A DNA stretch of 64,000 nucleotides, taken from positions 34,421-98,420 of the forward strand of contig NZ_FNNV01000022.1 in the NCBI RefSeq assembly GCF_900106745.1, in the 5' to 3' direction. This DNA is from Paenibacillus sp. CF384. GTDB lineage: Bacteria > Bacillota > Bacilli > Paenibacillales > Paenibacillaceae. The notes under the pieces are model-generated. The model was not told the origin of the DNA, searched no databases, and worked only from the letters and a program-made list of their open reading frames with translations. How positions within the stretch are numbered: the first letter of the stretch is position 1; every line of letters starts with the position of its first letter. Below are positions 1 to 8,625 of this stretch, in pieces. Made by a program: the position numbers and the translations under genes.

Positions 1-188
1 AATCCGACTCCAAACTTTAAAATTATATTTTACAATAACGTAGGTAAAGACATTATGTCGGTTAATCATTAAATATGGACACAAATCTAACTCCAGCAGC
101 TTAACAAGAAGTACACATCCAGAAAACATCCTCTTAATCTACTATTTGTAAACTCAAGTAGAAATGATGATTACTAGGAGGTAGGGAA

Positions 189-1457
189 ATGGTTTTGCAC
201 AAAAGAATTGGAATGAAAAGCACGCTTGCTGCAACAGCGGCAGCAGCGCTTGTTGTGACAAGCATCCTGGCTACACCGTCGACTGAGAAGGCAGAGGCTG
301 CTTCTTCGCAAACTAAGAATGTTATTTTGTTCGTCGGAGACGGCATGGGTACAGCACAGCGTAATGCGATCCGTTTGGCTACTGTCGGTGAAAAAGGCAG
401 CCTGGCAATGGATTCTATGCCATTCGTGGGACTAATTCATACAAGCTCTACTGATCCGGTAACGGATTCAGCAGCATCTGCTACGGCCTATGCCAGTGGC
501 GTAAAAACGTACAACGGCGCTATCGGAATGGATGCCGATAAGAAGTCGGTCAAAACGATCATGGAATATGCGAAGGATGCAGGTAAATCGACGGGTGTTG
601 TTACAACGAGCCAAGTAACAGATGCTACCGGTGCAGCATTCGGCGCCCACGTTGAAGACCGCGCCAAGCAAAGCGATATCGCGCTGCAATATTTGACGAA
701 GAGCAAAGTTGACGTGCTTCTCGGCGGTGGCGAAGATTTCTGGTATCCAGCCGGCGAGCCGGGTAAATTCAAGGACGAGCCTGCTGAAGATCCATCGGAG
801 AAAAGCAAAGGCACGCAAGGCAACCTGATCAATAAAGCAAAACAATTGGGCTACAGCTATGTGACGAACAAGACGGATATGCAAAAAGCAAAAGGCGGCA
901 AGCTGCTTGGTCTGTTCGCCAACGAAGAAATGTTCCAACAGCGTGCTGAAGGCGAAGGAGACATTTACAACCCGGTCGTTTCGCTTCCGGATATGACGAA
1001 GAAGGCGATTGAAACATTGTCCGCCAACAAAAAAGGCTTCTTCCTGATGGTTGAAGAAGAAGGCACGGATGAATTCGCTCACCAAAACAATGCCAAAATG
1101 ACGATTAAAGCAGGTCAACAACTGGATCGCTCCGTGCAAATCGCGAAGGATTTTGCTATGAAAAATCCGGATACGCTTGTACTCGTGCTTGCTGACCATG
1201 AAACAGGCGGCTTTTCCATCGAACCAGTCGATGAAAAAGACGAGTCTGGCGATGGCATTTCCAAAGAAGACGGTCCGTTCGCAATCGCTAACTCCAAGCA
1301 AAACTTTGTTGTAGACTGGACAACTTCCGGTCATACGGCGGTGGATGTTCCGGTAACTGTAATGGGCAAGAATGCGCAATTGTTCGCAGGCAGCTACGAG
1401 AACACGGAAATTTTCACGAAGCTGATGCAGGCGATGGGATATAAAGCACATCGTTAA
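189..1457 (+). CDS. secreted alkaline phosphatase
   Basis: Exported metal-dependent phosphomonoesterase of the alkaline phosphatase superfamily, releasing phosphate from organic esters outside the membrane. The 422-residue product has a Sec signal peptide (basic start, hydrophobic residues about 12-29, likely cleavage after AEA near residue 37). The metal ligand motif FVGDGMG (D51) and the nucleophile motif TDSAAS (S94) are present, and LADHETGGF towards the C terminus supplies further metal ligands. Length and motif order match Bacillus PhoA/PhoB-type enzymes. The start is set by AGGAGG at 176-181, seven bases before ATG. It is a single-gene unit closed by a strong hairpin at 1473-1511. PhoP control is usual for the family, but I could not find a convincing Pho box in the 188 bases upstream. 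Confident in family and export. Confidence 0.95.
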   Translation: MVLHKRIGMKSTLAATAAAALVVTSILATPSTEKAEAASSQTKNVILFVGDGMGTAQRNAIRLATVGEKGSLAMDSMPFVGLIHTSSTDPVTDSAASATAYASGVKTYNGAIGMDADKKSVKTIMEYAKDAGKSTGVVTTSQVTDATGAAFGAHVEDRAKQSDIALQYLTKSKVDVLLGGGEDFWYPAGEPGKFKDEPAEDPSEKSKGTQGNLINKAKQLGYSYVTNKTDMQKAKGGKLLGLFANEEMFQQRAEGEGDIYNPVVSLPDMTKKAIETLSANKKGFFLMVEEEGTDEFAHQNNAKMTIKAGQQLDRSVQIAKDFAMKNPDTLVLVLADHETGGFSIEPVDEKDESGDGISKEDGPFAIANSKQNFVVDWTTSGHTAVDVPVTVMGKNAQLFAGSYENTEIFTKLMQAMGYKAHR

Positions 1458-1472
1458 TAGAATAGTTACGGA

Positions 1473-1511
1473 CAAAGAAGCTAGCTGCGGAAATCGCGGC
1501 TAGCTTCTTTG
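1473..1511 (+). terminator. intrinsic terminator after the phosphatase
   Basis: CAAAGAAGCTAGC (1473-1485) pairs perfectly with GCTAGCTTCTTTG (1499-1511), with further GC pairing inside the loop. The same AAGAAGCTAGC stem recurs at 4328-4367. Confidence 0.85.
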
Positions 1512-1591
1512 TTTGGATTGACAGGCAGGATGGGGCGATTCAGAATGGGAGTGTATCCTATAAATGAACAATCTTGGGAGGCGGGAAGCCA

Positions 1592-2296
1592 GTGTCTAAA
1601 CTAACGGACTTTGTTTTGACCCCAGACATGATTGAACAATTTTATCGGGAAGGTTACTTCTATGCGCCGGGTCTGCTGTCAGCTCATGCGGTGGATGCCA
1701 TCAATGCCGAGCATGCCGAATTCGCCTACCAGCAGGGAGACGGCAAATGGAGGAGTCAAGCCATTATTGATGTGGAGCAAGAGAGGGACAGGTTTCCGGC
1801 GACGACTGATTTTCTGACAGACCCGGATATCGTGAGCCTCCTCGAAACGATACTTGGCGACAGCGTGCGGATTTGGATGGGCATGTACGCCGTTGTTGCA
1901 CCGTATGGCAATGGGCTGGAATGGCATCAAGATAATCAATACACGCACATCTTAGGGCATATGCTGAATGGGTTCATTGCGCTTGATCCGATCACGCAGG
2001 ATAATGCAGGTTTGTGGCTTGCTCCAGGGTCGCATCGGCTGGGACGACAGCCGAACTTGAATGCGGAAGGCGGCCATAAGCGGGCAGCTGACCCGGAGAA
2101 CGGCATCCCGTGCAAGCCGATGGCACCGGGGGATGCGGTGTTCTTTCATCGCGAAACGCTGCATCACAGCAAGCAAAATCATACGGGAAAGCCGCGTCGT
2201 GCCTACGCATTCCAAGTGGCAGCGGCTAATTGCCGATATGCGGCAACCGGGAAGCTGCTTGAAGATCGCGCTGTATTGCCCGGCTATCGCCGTTAG
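1592..2296 (+). CDS. phytanoyl-CoA dioxygenase (PhyH) family protein
   Basis: Predicted non-haem Fe(II)/2-oxoglutarate dioxygenase of the PhyH family, about 234 residues. The iron ligand motif WHQDNQYTH (HxD) lies mid-protein and the distal histidine is probably in FFHRETLHHS; RRAYAFQV near the end fits the 2-oxoglutarate-binding arginine region. The substrate is unknown, since bacterial members hydroxylate diverse small molecules. I chose GTG at 1592 because GGGAGG at 1576-1581 precedes it by ten bases; an in-frame TTG at 1574 overlaps that site and is unlikely. It stands alone between two terminators. A second PhyH-type gene lies at 52239-53018, with low similarity beyond the motifs. Confidence 0.85.
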   Translation: MSKLTDFVLTPDMIEQFYREGYFYAPGLLSAHAVDAINAEHAEFAYQQGDGKWRSQAIIDVEQERDRFPATTDFLTDPDIVSLLETILGDSVRIWMGMYAVVAPYGNGLEWHQDNQYTHILGHMLNGFIALDPITQDNAGLWLAPGSHRLGRQPNLNAEGGHKRAADPENGIPCKPMAPGDAVFFHRETLHHSKQNHTGKPRRAYAFQVAAANCRYAATGKLLEDRAVLPGYRR

Positions 2297-2319
2297 CGAT
2301 AGCGGGCGGGATAAAGGAA

Positions 2320-2366
2320 GCCGTCTCAACAAGTTGCCGGGTGCAACGGTTGAGGCGGCTTTTTTG
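2320..2366 (+). terminator. intrinsic terminator after the PhyH gene
   Basis: GCCGTCTCAAC (2320-2330) pairs with GTTGAGGCGGC (2349-2359) with one G-T wobble. GTTGC/GCAAC extends the hairpin inside, and a run of six T follows. Confidence 0.9.
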
Positions 2367-2420
2367 GTATCCGGCGTATTTGAAGGGGCCTATGTAGAGG
2401 GGCTCCCCTCCTAAGCTGAG

Positions 2421-2608
2421 AATTGTTGCAGAAAAGGCAGCATTTCCGCTCCCCAACACGCTGATACAGAAGAATGCTGCATAGAATGCAACATTTTCTA
2501 TGTAAATCACTCCTGTACGGCGCAATGGGGCTCATATGTTGCATTTTAAGCAACATTTTCACAAAATGCCTCCGAATTCATCGTAAATGTTGCACGAATT
2601 GCAACATT
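2421..2608. repeat. four ATGTTGCA/TGCAACAT hairpin units (family E)
   Basis: This fills most of the gap between 2367 and 2686. Four imperfect palindromes occur at about 2421-2445, 2471-2497, 2535-2556 and 2585-2608, each of the form (A)ATGTTGCA, three to six bases, TGCAACATT, spaced about 50 bases apart. The same unit recurs at 31976-32163 and, degenerately, at 63840-63906. No coding capacity was recognised. Function unknown: possibly a dispersed palindromic element, an mRNA-stabilising structure or a protein-binding site. Confidence 0.8.
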
Positions 2609-2686
2609 CCTACAAGGATGATTGAGGTGAACAGATGGCCGGAAGCATAAGCATGCCCCATGTGCGCAGTAATCTAAGTGAGTCAA

Positions 2687-4234
2687 TTATCGCGGGATCA
2701 CGCTGGATCGGCTTGCTTTGAGCAAAGCATCCATGGATAGGAGTGCAGCGAAGTAGATCAGCAGCGCGAAGATCATGGAACCAACGGAGCTCCAGAGGAG
2801 CGGGAGGTTCTGGACCACAGTCAGATAGTCAGAGCACCAACGGCCGCAAATCGCCATCAGCAGCATACAGATGCCAACCTTGAGATAAGGTGCAATACTC
2901 ATGTAGATGCCGATCGAACCGGAAATCGAGAAGAAATTAAGCAGGAACTGCATGATAATCCCGATTCCGATGCCGAAGGTGATGCCGACAATGCCGAACT
3001 GGCTGCCGAACACGAATATGGCGATCGCTTTGAACGATGTGGACACGATATAATTCCAAAGCGTAGCATTGGCGCGGCCGAGTCCGAGAAGAATGGCGTG
3101 CAGGGGAGCGTCGAAGTAGTGAAGGAAGAAGATCGGCGCTAATATTTGGAGCAGCAATCCCGCGTCAGGCGCGCCGTAAACCAGTGTTGTAAGCGGAGTT
3201 GCCCATACGAAAAGAATAACGGTAGCCGGTGCCCCGATGAGCAGACCGAGGTTCAGCGCTTGATTCATCCGCTGATGCATGAGCCGATCATTCTTATTCG
3301 CCGCCGCTTCGCCGATTGCCGGTATAAGCGCGGTGGATAGGGATTGCGTAATAAAACTCGGCATATAGAGCAGCGGGAAGGCATAACCGGCCAGCATCCC
3401 GAACTGCTTCGTCGCTAATGCCGTGCTTATCCCGGCTAGTGCCAAGCTGGTTGCAATAAGCAAGGGCTGAAATGCACTGTAGATAGATTGCACCACGCCT
3501 TGACCGGTCGTAGGCAGGCCGATTTGCAGCAGCTCGGTGAGTGTTTTTTTGCCATGTCTCAGATGGCCGCTCCAGGTCTCGCCGGGCAGCTTCGCTTCAC
3601 CGCTCAGCTTATAACTGATCACAAGGAACGAGAGACTGAATGCCTCGCTAATAACGGAGGCAGCCATCGCGCCTGCCGCTGCATATGCGACACCATAAGG
3701 GAGCAGCAAATGGACCATCGCGAGTACGCAGGCAATCTGCACCGAATACTCGAGCACATCCGAAGCGGCGATTACTTTCATTCGCTGAACGCCTCGGAAG
3801 TACCCTTTTAGCACGGCGGAGACTGCAACAATCGGTGCAATGGGCGTTATTGCGAGCATGGCATAATAGGCACGTTGGTCACTCAGCAGGATGGATGCGA
3901 TCCAGTGAGAGCCAAGCAGAGAAAAGGTCGTTAGCGTTACACTTAAGAAGCCGGTCACGGCCAGTGAAACGTGCAGGATACGCCTGACTTTTGCCTTCTC
4001 GCCGCGAGCGTAAGCTTCCGCGACCAGCTTCGATATCGCAACAGGCAGGCCGAGCTCCGTGATCGTAATGACAAGAGGCACGAGAGGGTGTGCCATCATT
4101 AACAAGCCGATTCCTTCCGCTCCCAGTGCGCGAGCGACAAACATGCCGCTGATAAAGCCAAGAATGCGGTTGATGAAAGCAGCGACAGATAAGGCCATCG
4201 TCCCTCTCATGAACGATTCCTTCTTGTGTGCCAT
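2687..4234 (-). CDS. SpoVB-like polysaccharide/lipid flippase (MOP superfamily)
   Basis: Integral membrane protein of 515 residues with roughly 14 predicted transmembrane helices, resembling SpoVB and other polysaccharide-biosynthesis flippases of the MOP/MATE superfamily. Such proteins translocate lipid-linked precursors across the membrane; SpoVB acts in spore cortex synthesis. The N-terminal region (SFMRGTMALSVAAFINRILG, then GAEGIGLLMMAHP) is typical of this family in Bacillales. The start is supported by AGGAGG about seven bases before ATG on the minus strand. Its 3' end runs into the repeat-rich gap below 2687. It lies downstream of the amidoligase gene but a terminator (4328-4367) separates them. 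Sporulation specificity is an inference; it may be a paralogue for another glycan. Confidence 0.85.
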   Translation of the reverse strand: MAHKKESFMRGTMALSVAAFINRILGFISGMFVARALGAEGIGLLMMAHPLVPLVITITELGLPVAISKLVAEAYARGEKAKVRRILHVSLAVTGFLSVTLTTFSLLGSHWIASILLSDQRAYYAMLAITPIAPIVAVSAVLKGYFRGVQRMKVIAASDVLEYSVQIACVLAMVHLLLPYGVAYAAAGAMAASVISEAFSLSFLVISYKLSGEAKLPGETWSGHLRHGKKTLTELLQIGLPTTGQGVVQSIYSAFQPLLIATSLALAGISTALATKQFGMLAGYAFPLLYMPSFITQSLSTALIPAIGEAAANKNDRLMHQRMNQALNLGLLIGAPATVILFVWATPLTTLVYGAPDAGLLLQILAPIFFLHYFDAPLHAILLGLGRANATLWNYIVSTSFKAIAIFVFGSQFGIVGITFGIGIGIIMQFLLNFFSISGSIGIYMSIAPYLKVGICMLLMAICGRWCSDYLTVVQNLPLLWSSVGSMIFALLIYFAALLSMDALLKASRSSVIPR

Positions 4235-4327
4235 GTTTCGTTCCTCCTGATCCTCGAATACTTAAATGTATTCATCATTCGGAAAAGCATGCGAACGAGC
4301 TGTTGGCTGCGTAATTATGCGACGATG

Positions 4328-4367
4328 AAAAGAAGCTAGCCGCTGTGATCGCGGCTAGCTTCTTTTT
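4328..4367 (-). terminator. terminator of the amidoligase gene
   Basis: AAAAGAAGCTAGC (4328-4340) pairs with GCTAGCTTCTTTT (4354-4366). The A-rich left arm gives the U-tract on the minus strand. The core stem is the same as at 1473-1511. Confidence 0.8.
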
Positions 4368-4378
4368 ACTGCTTGGGT

Positions 4379-5287
4379 TTAGTCTGTCGACTTGCGTTTC
4401 AGCTGCCAGCCATCGGCCGGAGCATCCAAGACGTACTGCTGCGGCTGTCCATCGGGGTTCTCGATGACAACTAACAGCCCATCCGATACCGGCTGCAGGT
4501 TATGAATCTCACCGCCTGGCACAAGCTGCTGGGCAATCGGCTCTAGGATAGGGATGAGCATATTTTCGAGCCAGATTCGTTCCTCATACCAGCGTGGCAC
4601 AGCAATCGAAGGTGGATAGCCATCTGCCGGAGCATGGAGAGCAGCTGCGAATTGAGCCTGTTCAAGCGGAAGCTCCGTTCCGGCCCCAATAGCGGCTACG
4701 AAGCGAAGGCATAGCTCAATCGTATTCAGCACTTCGTCTACTTGCACGCAGCCATTGGCGTAACGGATTTCAACCGTGCCGATATCAAACCAAGAGGCTA
4801 CGTTGATCCCGAATCGGTGAGATTGCGGACGGCCATGGTTGCGTACAGCTTGGGCAGAAGGATCTATCGTGAATCGTTCACGAATCGCCGTCGTTACCGG
4901 TGGACAGAACAACAGGCGATGCTCGCTCGTTTGCAGCAAGGCTTTCAGCGTATCCTGATAAGCCAGTGCCGCATCTAGGAGTGGGAGCACCATCGCTTCT
5001 CCCCAGGCTTCAATGCCGACATGCACATGAAGTCCGCAGCTCCAATTAGCCGTTGCGCCTTGCGCTTGAAGTCGGCTCAGCATGATCCGAATCTGATCCC
5101 GCTCCTCCCATAGAATCGGCGGGGGCTTCAGCTCACTGCCGGACTCGATTCCGGTTTCATCGATTTGATGTTCATTCAAAGACATTTCCCAGCCGGGCAG
5201 CAGCTCTAATTCCGCTGGTTTACCGCCTATAAACTCAATCTCAACGCCGAACTTCAGCTGCTTCCAATCTACTGTTTGGGGCCACAT
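4379..5287 (-). CDS. putative amidoligase-family enzyme
   Basis: 302-residue cytoplasmic protein resembling the putative amidoligase family (COOH-NH2 ligase fold related to glutamine synthetase and gamma-glutamylcysteine ligase). Visible hallmarks are FGVEIEFIGG near residue 13 (the GxExE-type metal/ATP-site strand), CGLHVHVG around residue 85 (a histidine strand), and a downstream VEIRYANGCV segment. Family members are thought to form amide bonds between amino acids, peptides or proteins; no substrate can be inferred here. A ribosome binding site (AGAGGAAG) precedes ATG on the minus strand. The gene is divergent from the SHAEG-repeat gene, with about 270 bases between, so shared regulation is possible. 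No partner such as a transglutaminase-like protease or gamma-glutamylcyclotransferase gene is next to it. Confidence 0.7.
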   Translation of the reverse strand: MWPQTVDWKQLKFGVEIEFIGGKPAELELLPGWEMSLNEHQIDETGIESGSELKPPPILWEERDQIRIMLSRLQAQGATANWSCGLHVHVGIEAWGEAMVLPLLDAALAYQDTLKALLQTSEHRLLFCPPVTTAIRERFTIDPSAQAVRNHGRPQSHRFGINVASWFDIGTVEIRYANGCVQVDEVLNTIELCLRFVAAIGAGTELPLEQAQFAAALHAPADGYPPSIAVPRWYEERIWLENMLIPILEPIAQQLVPGGEIHNLQPVSDGLLVVIENPDGQPQQYVLDAPADGWQLKRKSTD

Positions 5288-5558
5288 TGCAATCTTCCTC
5301 TCGTTTGTATGATGAGTCTTGCCTTGTCATACTTCCGAAAGGAGAGGTGGACCTCGGGCTTACCGGGGGATTTTCAGTTTAGGCATCGCGAGCTCTCCTC
5401 CTGATGGATTTAGATATTGCTTACAGTATTCGCGCTGGCGGCGATACATTCCTTCAATGGTCCAAGCTAGTTGGCGCATTCCACATAGATTAATAGAGGA
5501 GAGGATGCGATCTATCTCGAGGTTAATTCTATTGTTCTATGGAAAAGGAGTGAATGCA

Positions 5559-7808
5559 GTGGCGGATTGTAATCAAAATCCAGTCGGTGAATGCTCGGAG
5601 GCGGAAGGTCGTGATACTACCGCTAACGGTATGGCTTCCCATGCTGAGGGGTATCAAACAACCGCGAACGGGGATGCTTCCCATGCGGAAGGAAGCGGGA
5701 CGACGGCGGGAGGCGGCGCTGCCCATGCGGAAGGCTATCAGACGCAAACGGCAGCGGATACCGCTCATGCGGAAGGAACGGCAACAATTGCGAGCGGCGT
5801 TGCAGCCCATGCGGAAGGAAGTTCATCCGCAGCCAATGGTTCAGCTTCTCATGCAGAGGGTTATCTGAGTGCTGCTAATGGACTTGCTTCGCATGCGGAG
5901 GGGATTTCATCGGTAGCGAATGGTTCTGCATCCTATGCCGGAGGCAGGGAAAGCACTGCGAATGGTGCAGCTTCGCATGCGGAGGGGTTTCAAACGATGG
6001 CTAATGCGGATACCTCTCATGCGGAAGGCTATCAAACGACAGCAGGCGGGGATGCTTCGCATGCGGAAGGCTACCAGACCTTAACAGTCGGAGCTGCTGC
6101 TCATACGGAAGGGTCCCAGACTGTAGCCGGTGGCGGTTCATCTCACGCAGAGGGCAGTAATACGCAATCGCTTGCTTTGAATTCGCACGCGGAAGGGGAA
6201 GGCAATATAGCAAGTGGCCGTGCTTCTCATGTGGAAGGCGGAGGCGTGGATCAACTAGGCAATCCTGCACCCAACCAAGCCATCGGCGCTTCTTCTCATG
6301 CCGAAGGGATAGGGACCGAGGCAAGCGGAGATGGCGCTCATGCCGAAGGCGGAACGGTGGATTTTACGATTGCTCCAGGTCCTCGTGCGACGGCATCCTT
6401 TGCGCATGCAGAGGGACAAACCACTGTTGCGAGCGGAACGGCCGCGCATGCGGAAGGTTTCCAAACGCTCGCCAGCGGACCCAGTGCGCATGCAGAAGGC
6501 GCCAATACGACTGCCGGCGGGAGTTTCTCCCATGCCGAAGGCATAGGAACAAATGCAAGCGGCGTTTATTCGCATGCGGAAGGTGCCGATTCGACTGCAA
6601 GCGGTCAGGCCTCCCACGCCGAGGGAGAGAGCAACACGGCAAGCGGCAGAGCTTCCCATGCTGAAGGCGGCGCAGTGGATTCGCTGGGCAATTTTGCTCC
6701 AACCGTTGCATCGGGCGACAGCTCCCATGCCGAAGGGGTAGGCACGATAGCGATCGGGTTTGCTGCCCATGCGGAAGGGGGCACGAATGATGTGACCGTT
6801 GCGCCAGGACCGAGGGCTCTGGCTGCATTTTCGCATGCCGAAGGGCAAACCACCGTGGCCAGTGGAACGGCGGCTCATGCGGAAGGCTTTCAGACTACCG
6901 CGAGCGGCCCCGGGACACATGCGGAAGGCGCAAACACGAGTGCGAGCGGGCCGTTCTCCCATGCAGAGGGCATCGGCACAAGCGCGAATGGACCTTATTC
7001 GCATGCGGAAGGAGCCGATACGCTGGCAGGCGGTCAAGCATCGCATGCGGAAGGCTCCGCTACGAGTGCGTTAGCTGCGTCTTCCCATGCAGAAGGTATA
7101 AATACATCTGTCGATATGCTGCATACTGGCGCTCATATTATGGGGCTGAATGGGACAACCAGATTTCCGTATTCATGGCACTTAGCCAATGGGTTGATGG
7201 TAGGCCCGACTTTGAACTCTGCCGTTATCGAAGGGGTGACCGGTAACTTGTATTTGGATGGCACGGTCAGCTCGCCGAACGCCGCCGATTACGCCGAAAT
7301 GTTCGAAACGGCAGATGGTCTTGGAATCGACGTCGGCTATTTTGTCACGCTTGACGATCAGGCATGTGATAAAATCCGTCGAGCAACGGCAGCAGACGGT
7401 TACATCCTCGGCGTTGTCAGCGCTCGTCCGGCCGTCTTAGCGGATTCCAGCGATTTGCGCTGGCATGGGCTGTTTGTTACCGATGAATGGGACCGCATTC
7501 AGTACCATGAGGTGAATGTGCCCGCAATGTTTGACGGTTCGGGTGTTGTATTAAGGCCAGCCGGCAGCAAGATGGAGCCGATGCTGAACCCGGATTGGAA
7601 CGAAGCTATGGATTATGTGCCGCGTTCGCAGCGTCCGGAGTGGGTGGCCGTCGGCGTGGTCGGCAAGCTGCTTGTTCGGGATGACGGCACATGTGTGCCC
7701 GGGGGCTACTGCATGTCGAACGATGAGGGAACAGCGACGGCAGCTGCAACGGGATATCGCGTCATGAAACGGATCGGGCCGAATCAAGTTCGGATATTCG
7801 TGAAATAA
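5559..7808 (+). CDS. SHAEG-repeat protein with C-terminal peptidase G2 (IMC autocleavage) domain
   Basis: About 749 residues. The first ~520 residues are near-continuous repeats of a ~14-residue unit centred on SHAEG or AHAEG, of the kind seen in beta-structured trimeric phage spikes and adhesin heads. The last ~220 residues, starting near NAADYAEMFE, resemble the G2 intramolecular-chaperone autocleavage domain of phi29-like tail spikes and of many Bacillus proteins. I chose GTG at 5559 because AAGGAG (5545-5550) lies eight bases upstream; the reading frame stays open further upstream but the composition there is unlike the gene. There is no signal peptide. The repeat block contains a 429-bp (143-residue) duplication: bases from about 6198 and from about 6627 encode matching segments with APGPRA inserts. 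No other phage genes are nearby. Likely a surface, spore or exported appendage protein; role unproven. Confidence 0.75.
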   Translation: MADCNQNPVGECSEAEGRDTTANGMASHAEGYQTTANGDASHAEGSGTTAGGGAAHAEGYQTQTAADTAHAEGTATIASGVAAHAEGSSSAANGSASHAEGYLSAANGLASHAEGISSVANGSASYAGGRESTANGAASHAEGFQTMANADTSHAEGYQTTAGGDASHAEGYQTLTVGAAAHTEGSQTVAGGGSSHAEGSNTQSLALNSHAEGEGNIASGRASHVEGGGVDQLGNPAPNQAIGASSHAEGIGTEASGDGAHAEGGTVDFTIAPGPRATASFAHAEGQTTVASGTAAHAEGFQTLASGPSAHAEGANTTAGGSFSHAEGIGTNASGVYSHAEGADSTASGQASHAEGESNTASGRASHAEGGAVDSLGNFAPTVASGDSSHAEGVGTIAIGFAAHAEGGTNDVTVAPGPRALAAFSHAEGQTTVASGTAAHAEGFQTTASGPGTHAEGANTSASGPFSHAEGIGTSANGPYSHAEGADTLAGGQASHAEGSATSALAASSHAEGINTSVDMLHTGAHIMGLNGTTRFPYSWHLANGLMVGPTLNSAVIEGVTGNLYLDGTVSSPNAADYAEMFETADGLGIDVGYFVTLDDQACDKIRRATAADGYILGVVSARPAVLADSSDLRWHGLFVTDEWDRIQYHEVNVPAMFDGSGVVLRPAGSKMEPMLNPDWNEAMDYVPRSQRPEWVAVGVVGKLLVRDDGTCVPGGYCMSNDEGTATAAATGYRVMKRIGPNQVRIFVK

Positions 7809-7815
7809 GGGCAGG

Positions 7816-7845
7816 GAGCTGCGGATGATGAGCAGCTCTTTTTTT
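7816..7845 (+). terminator. terminator of the SHAEG-repeat gene
   Basis: GAGCTGC (7816-7822) pairs with GCAGCTC (7832-7838), followed by a run of T. Confidence 0.85.
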
Positions 7846-7920
7846 CGTCTATTTTTCTATTGATTTCATATATGTTACGATCTAAAAACAATATATTCCT
7901 ATATTAGGTGGTGTCTGGTG

Positions 7921-8625
7921 ATGGGAGTCATTCGGCTAGTAGATATTGAGAAGGTTTATTCCGGCGACCTGATTGAGACACCTGTACTGAATCAAGTACA
8001 GCTTTCTTTGAAACGCAATGAATTCACGGCGGTCGTCGGTGCGTCCGGATCCGGCAAATCCACGCTGCTCAGTCTGGTCAGTACGCTGGATCAACCTACC
8101 TCAGGACAAGTTTTTTTTGACGACGTCAATGTTGCCGGATTAAAGGGAAATCGATTGGCTGACTTTCGATTCGAGCGGATCGGAATGGTATTTCAGCATT
8201 TTCATCTTCTGCCTACGTTAACTGCGCTGGAGAACGTCATGTCGCCTTTTTTTGGACGGAGGACGAAAGTTGATTATAAGAAGAAGGCTGCACAGCTGCT
8301 TGCACAATTGGGTCTTGCAGCCAAACAAAATTCGCTTCCGTCGCAGCTCTCCGGCGGCGAACAGCAGCGTGTTGCAATAGCACGTGCCCTGGTGAATGAG
8401 CCGGAGTGGCTGCTGGCTGACGAGCCTACAGGAAACTTGGATTCTCGTAACGCGCAGCTATTCTATGATTTGCTGCATCAACTAAAGCGTGAATTTGGTT
8501 GCGGCATTGTGGTGGTTACTCATGATATGCAGCTCGCACAGAAGGCCGATCGGTTAATTGAGATTAGAGATGGCCGCGTTGTGGAAGACCGCAGTCTACA
8601 TGCAGATGGCGGAAGCTCATGCTAA
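7921..8625 (+). CDS. ABC transporter ATP-binding protein (LolD/MacB-type)
   Basis: Cytoplasmic ATPase of 234 residues that should energise the permease encoded directly downstream. It has Walker [10 protein letters not shown] near residue 42, the Q-loop in [12 protein letters not shown], the signature [15 protein letters not shown] and Walker [12 protein letters not shown], which is the MacB/LolD subfamily pattern. I chose ATG at 7921, nine bases after AGGTGG (7906-7911); a GTG immediately before it is possible. The stop codon overlaps the permease start by seven bases, so the two genes are translationally coupled. Substrate unknown; such ATPases usually drive mechanotransmission or lipid/peptide export rather than import. 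Confidence 0.93.
   Translation: MGVIRLVDIEKVYSGDLIETPVLNQVQLSLKRNEFTAVVGASGSGKSTLLSLVSTLDQPTSGQVFFDDVNVAGLKGNRLADFRFERIGMVFQHFHLLPTLTALENVMSPFFGRRTKVDYKKKAAQLLAQLGLAAKQNSLPSQLSGGEQQRVAIARALVNEPEWLLADEPTGNLDSRNAQLFYDLLHQLKREFGCGIVVVTHDMQLAQKADRLIEIRDGRVVEDRSLHADGGSSC

Noticed and set aside
468..1475. 335-codon frame antisense to the phosphatase gene
   Set aside because: Antisense shadow of a clearly coding gene with no start signal.
5319..5558. Upstream extension of the SHAEG-repeat gene to an earlier ATG
   Set aside because: The extra 80 codons are compositionally unlike the protein, lack a ribosome binding site, and a well-placed AAGGAG serves GTG at 5559.
6255..7046. 263-codon open frame opposite the SHAEG repeats
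   Set aside because: A shadow frame created by the repetitive GC-rich coding strand; it encodes no known domain.
5559..7808. Prophage remnant
   Set aside because: Only the repeat/G2 protein resembles phage; flanking genes are cellular and no integrase, holin or attachment sites are visible.
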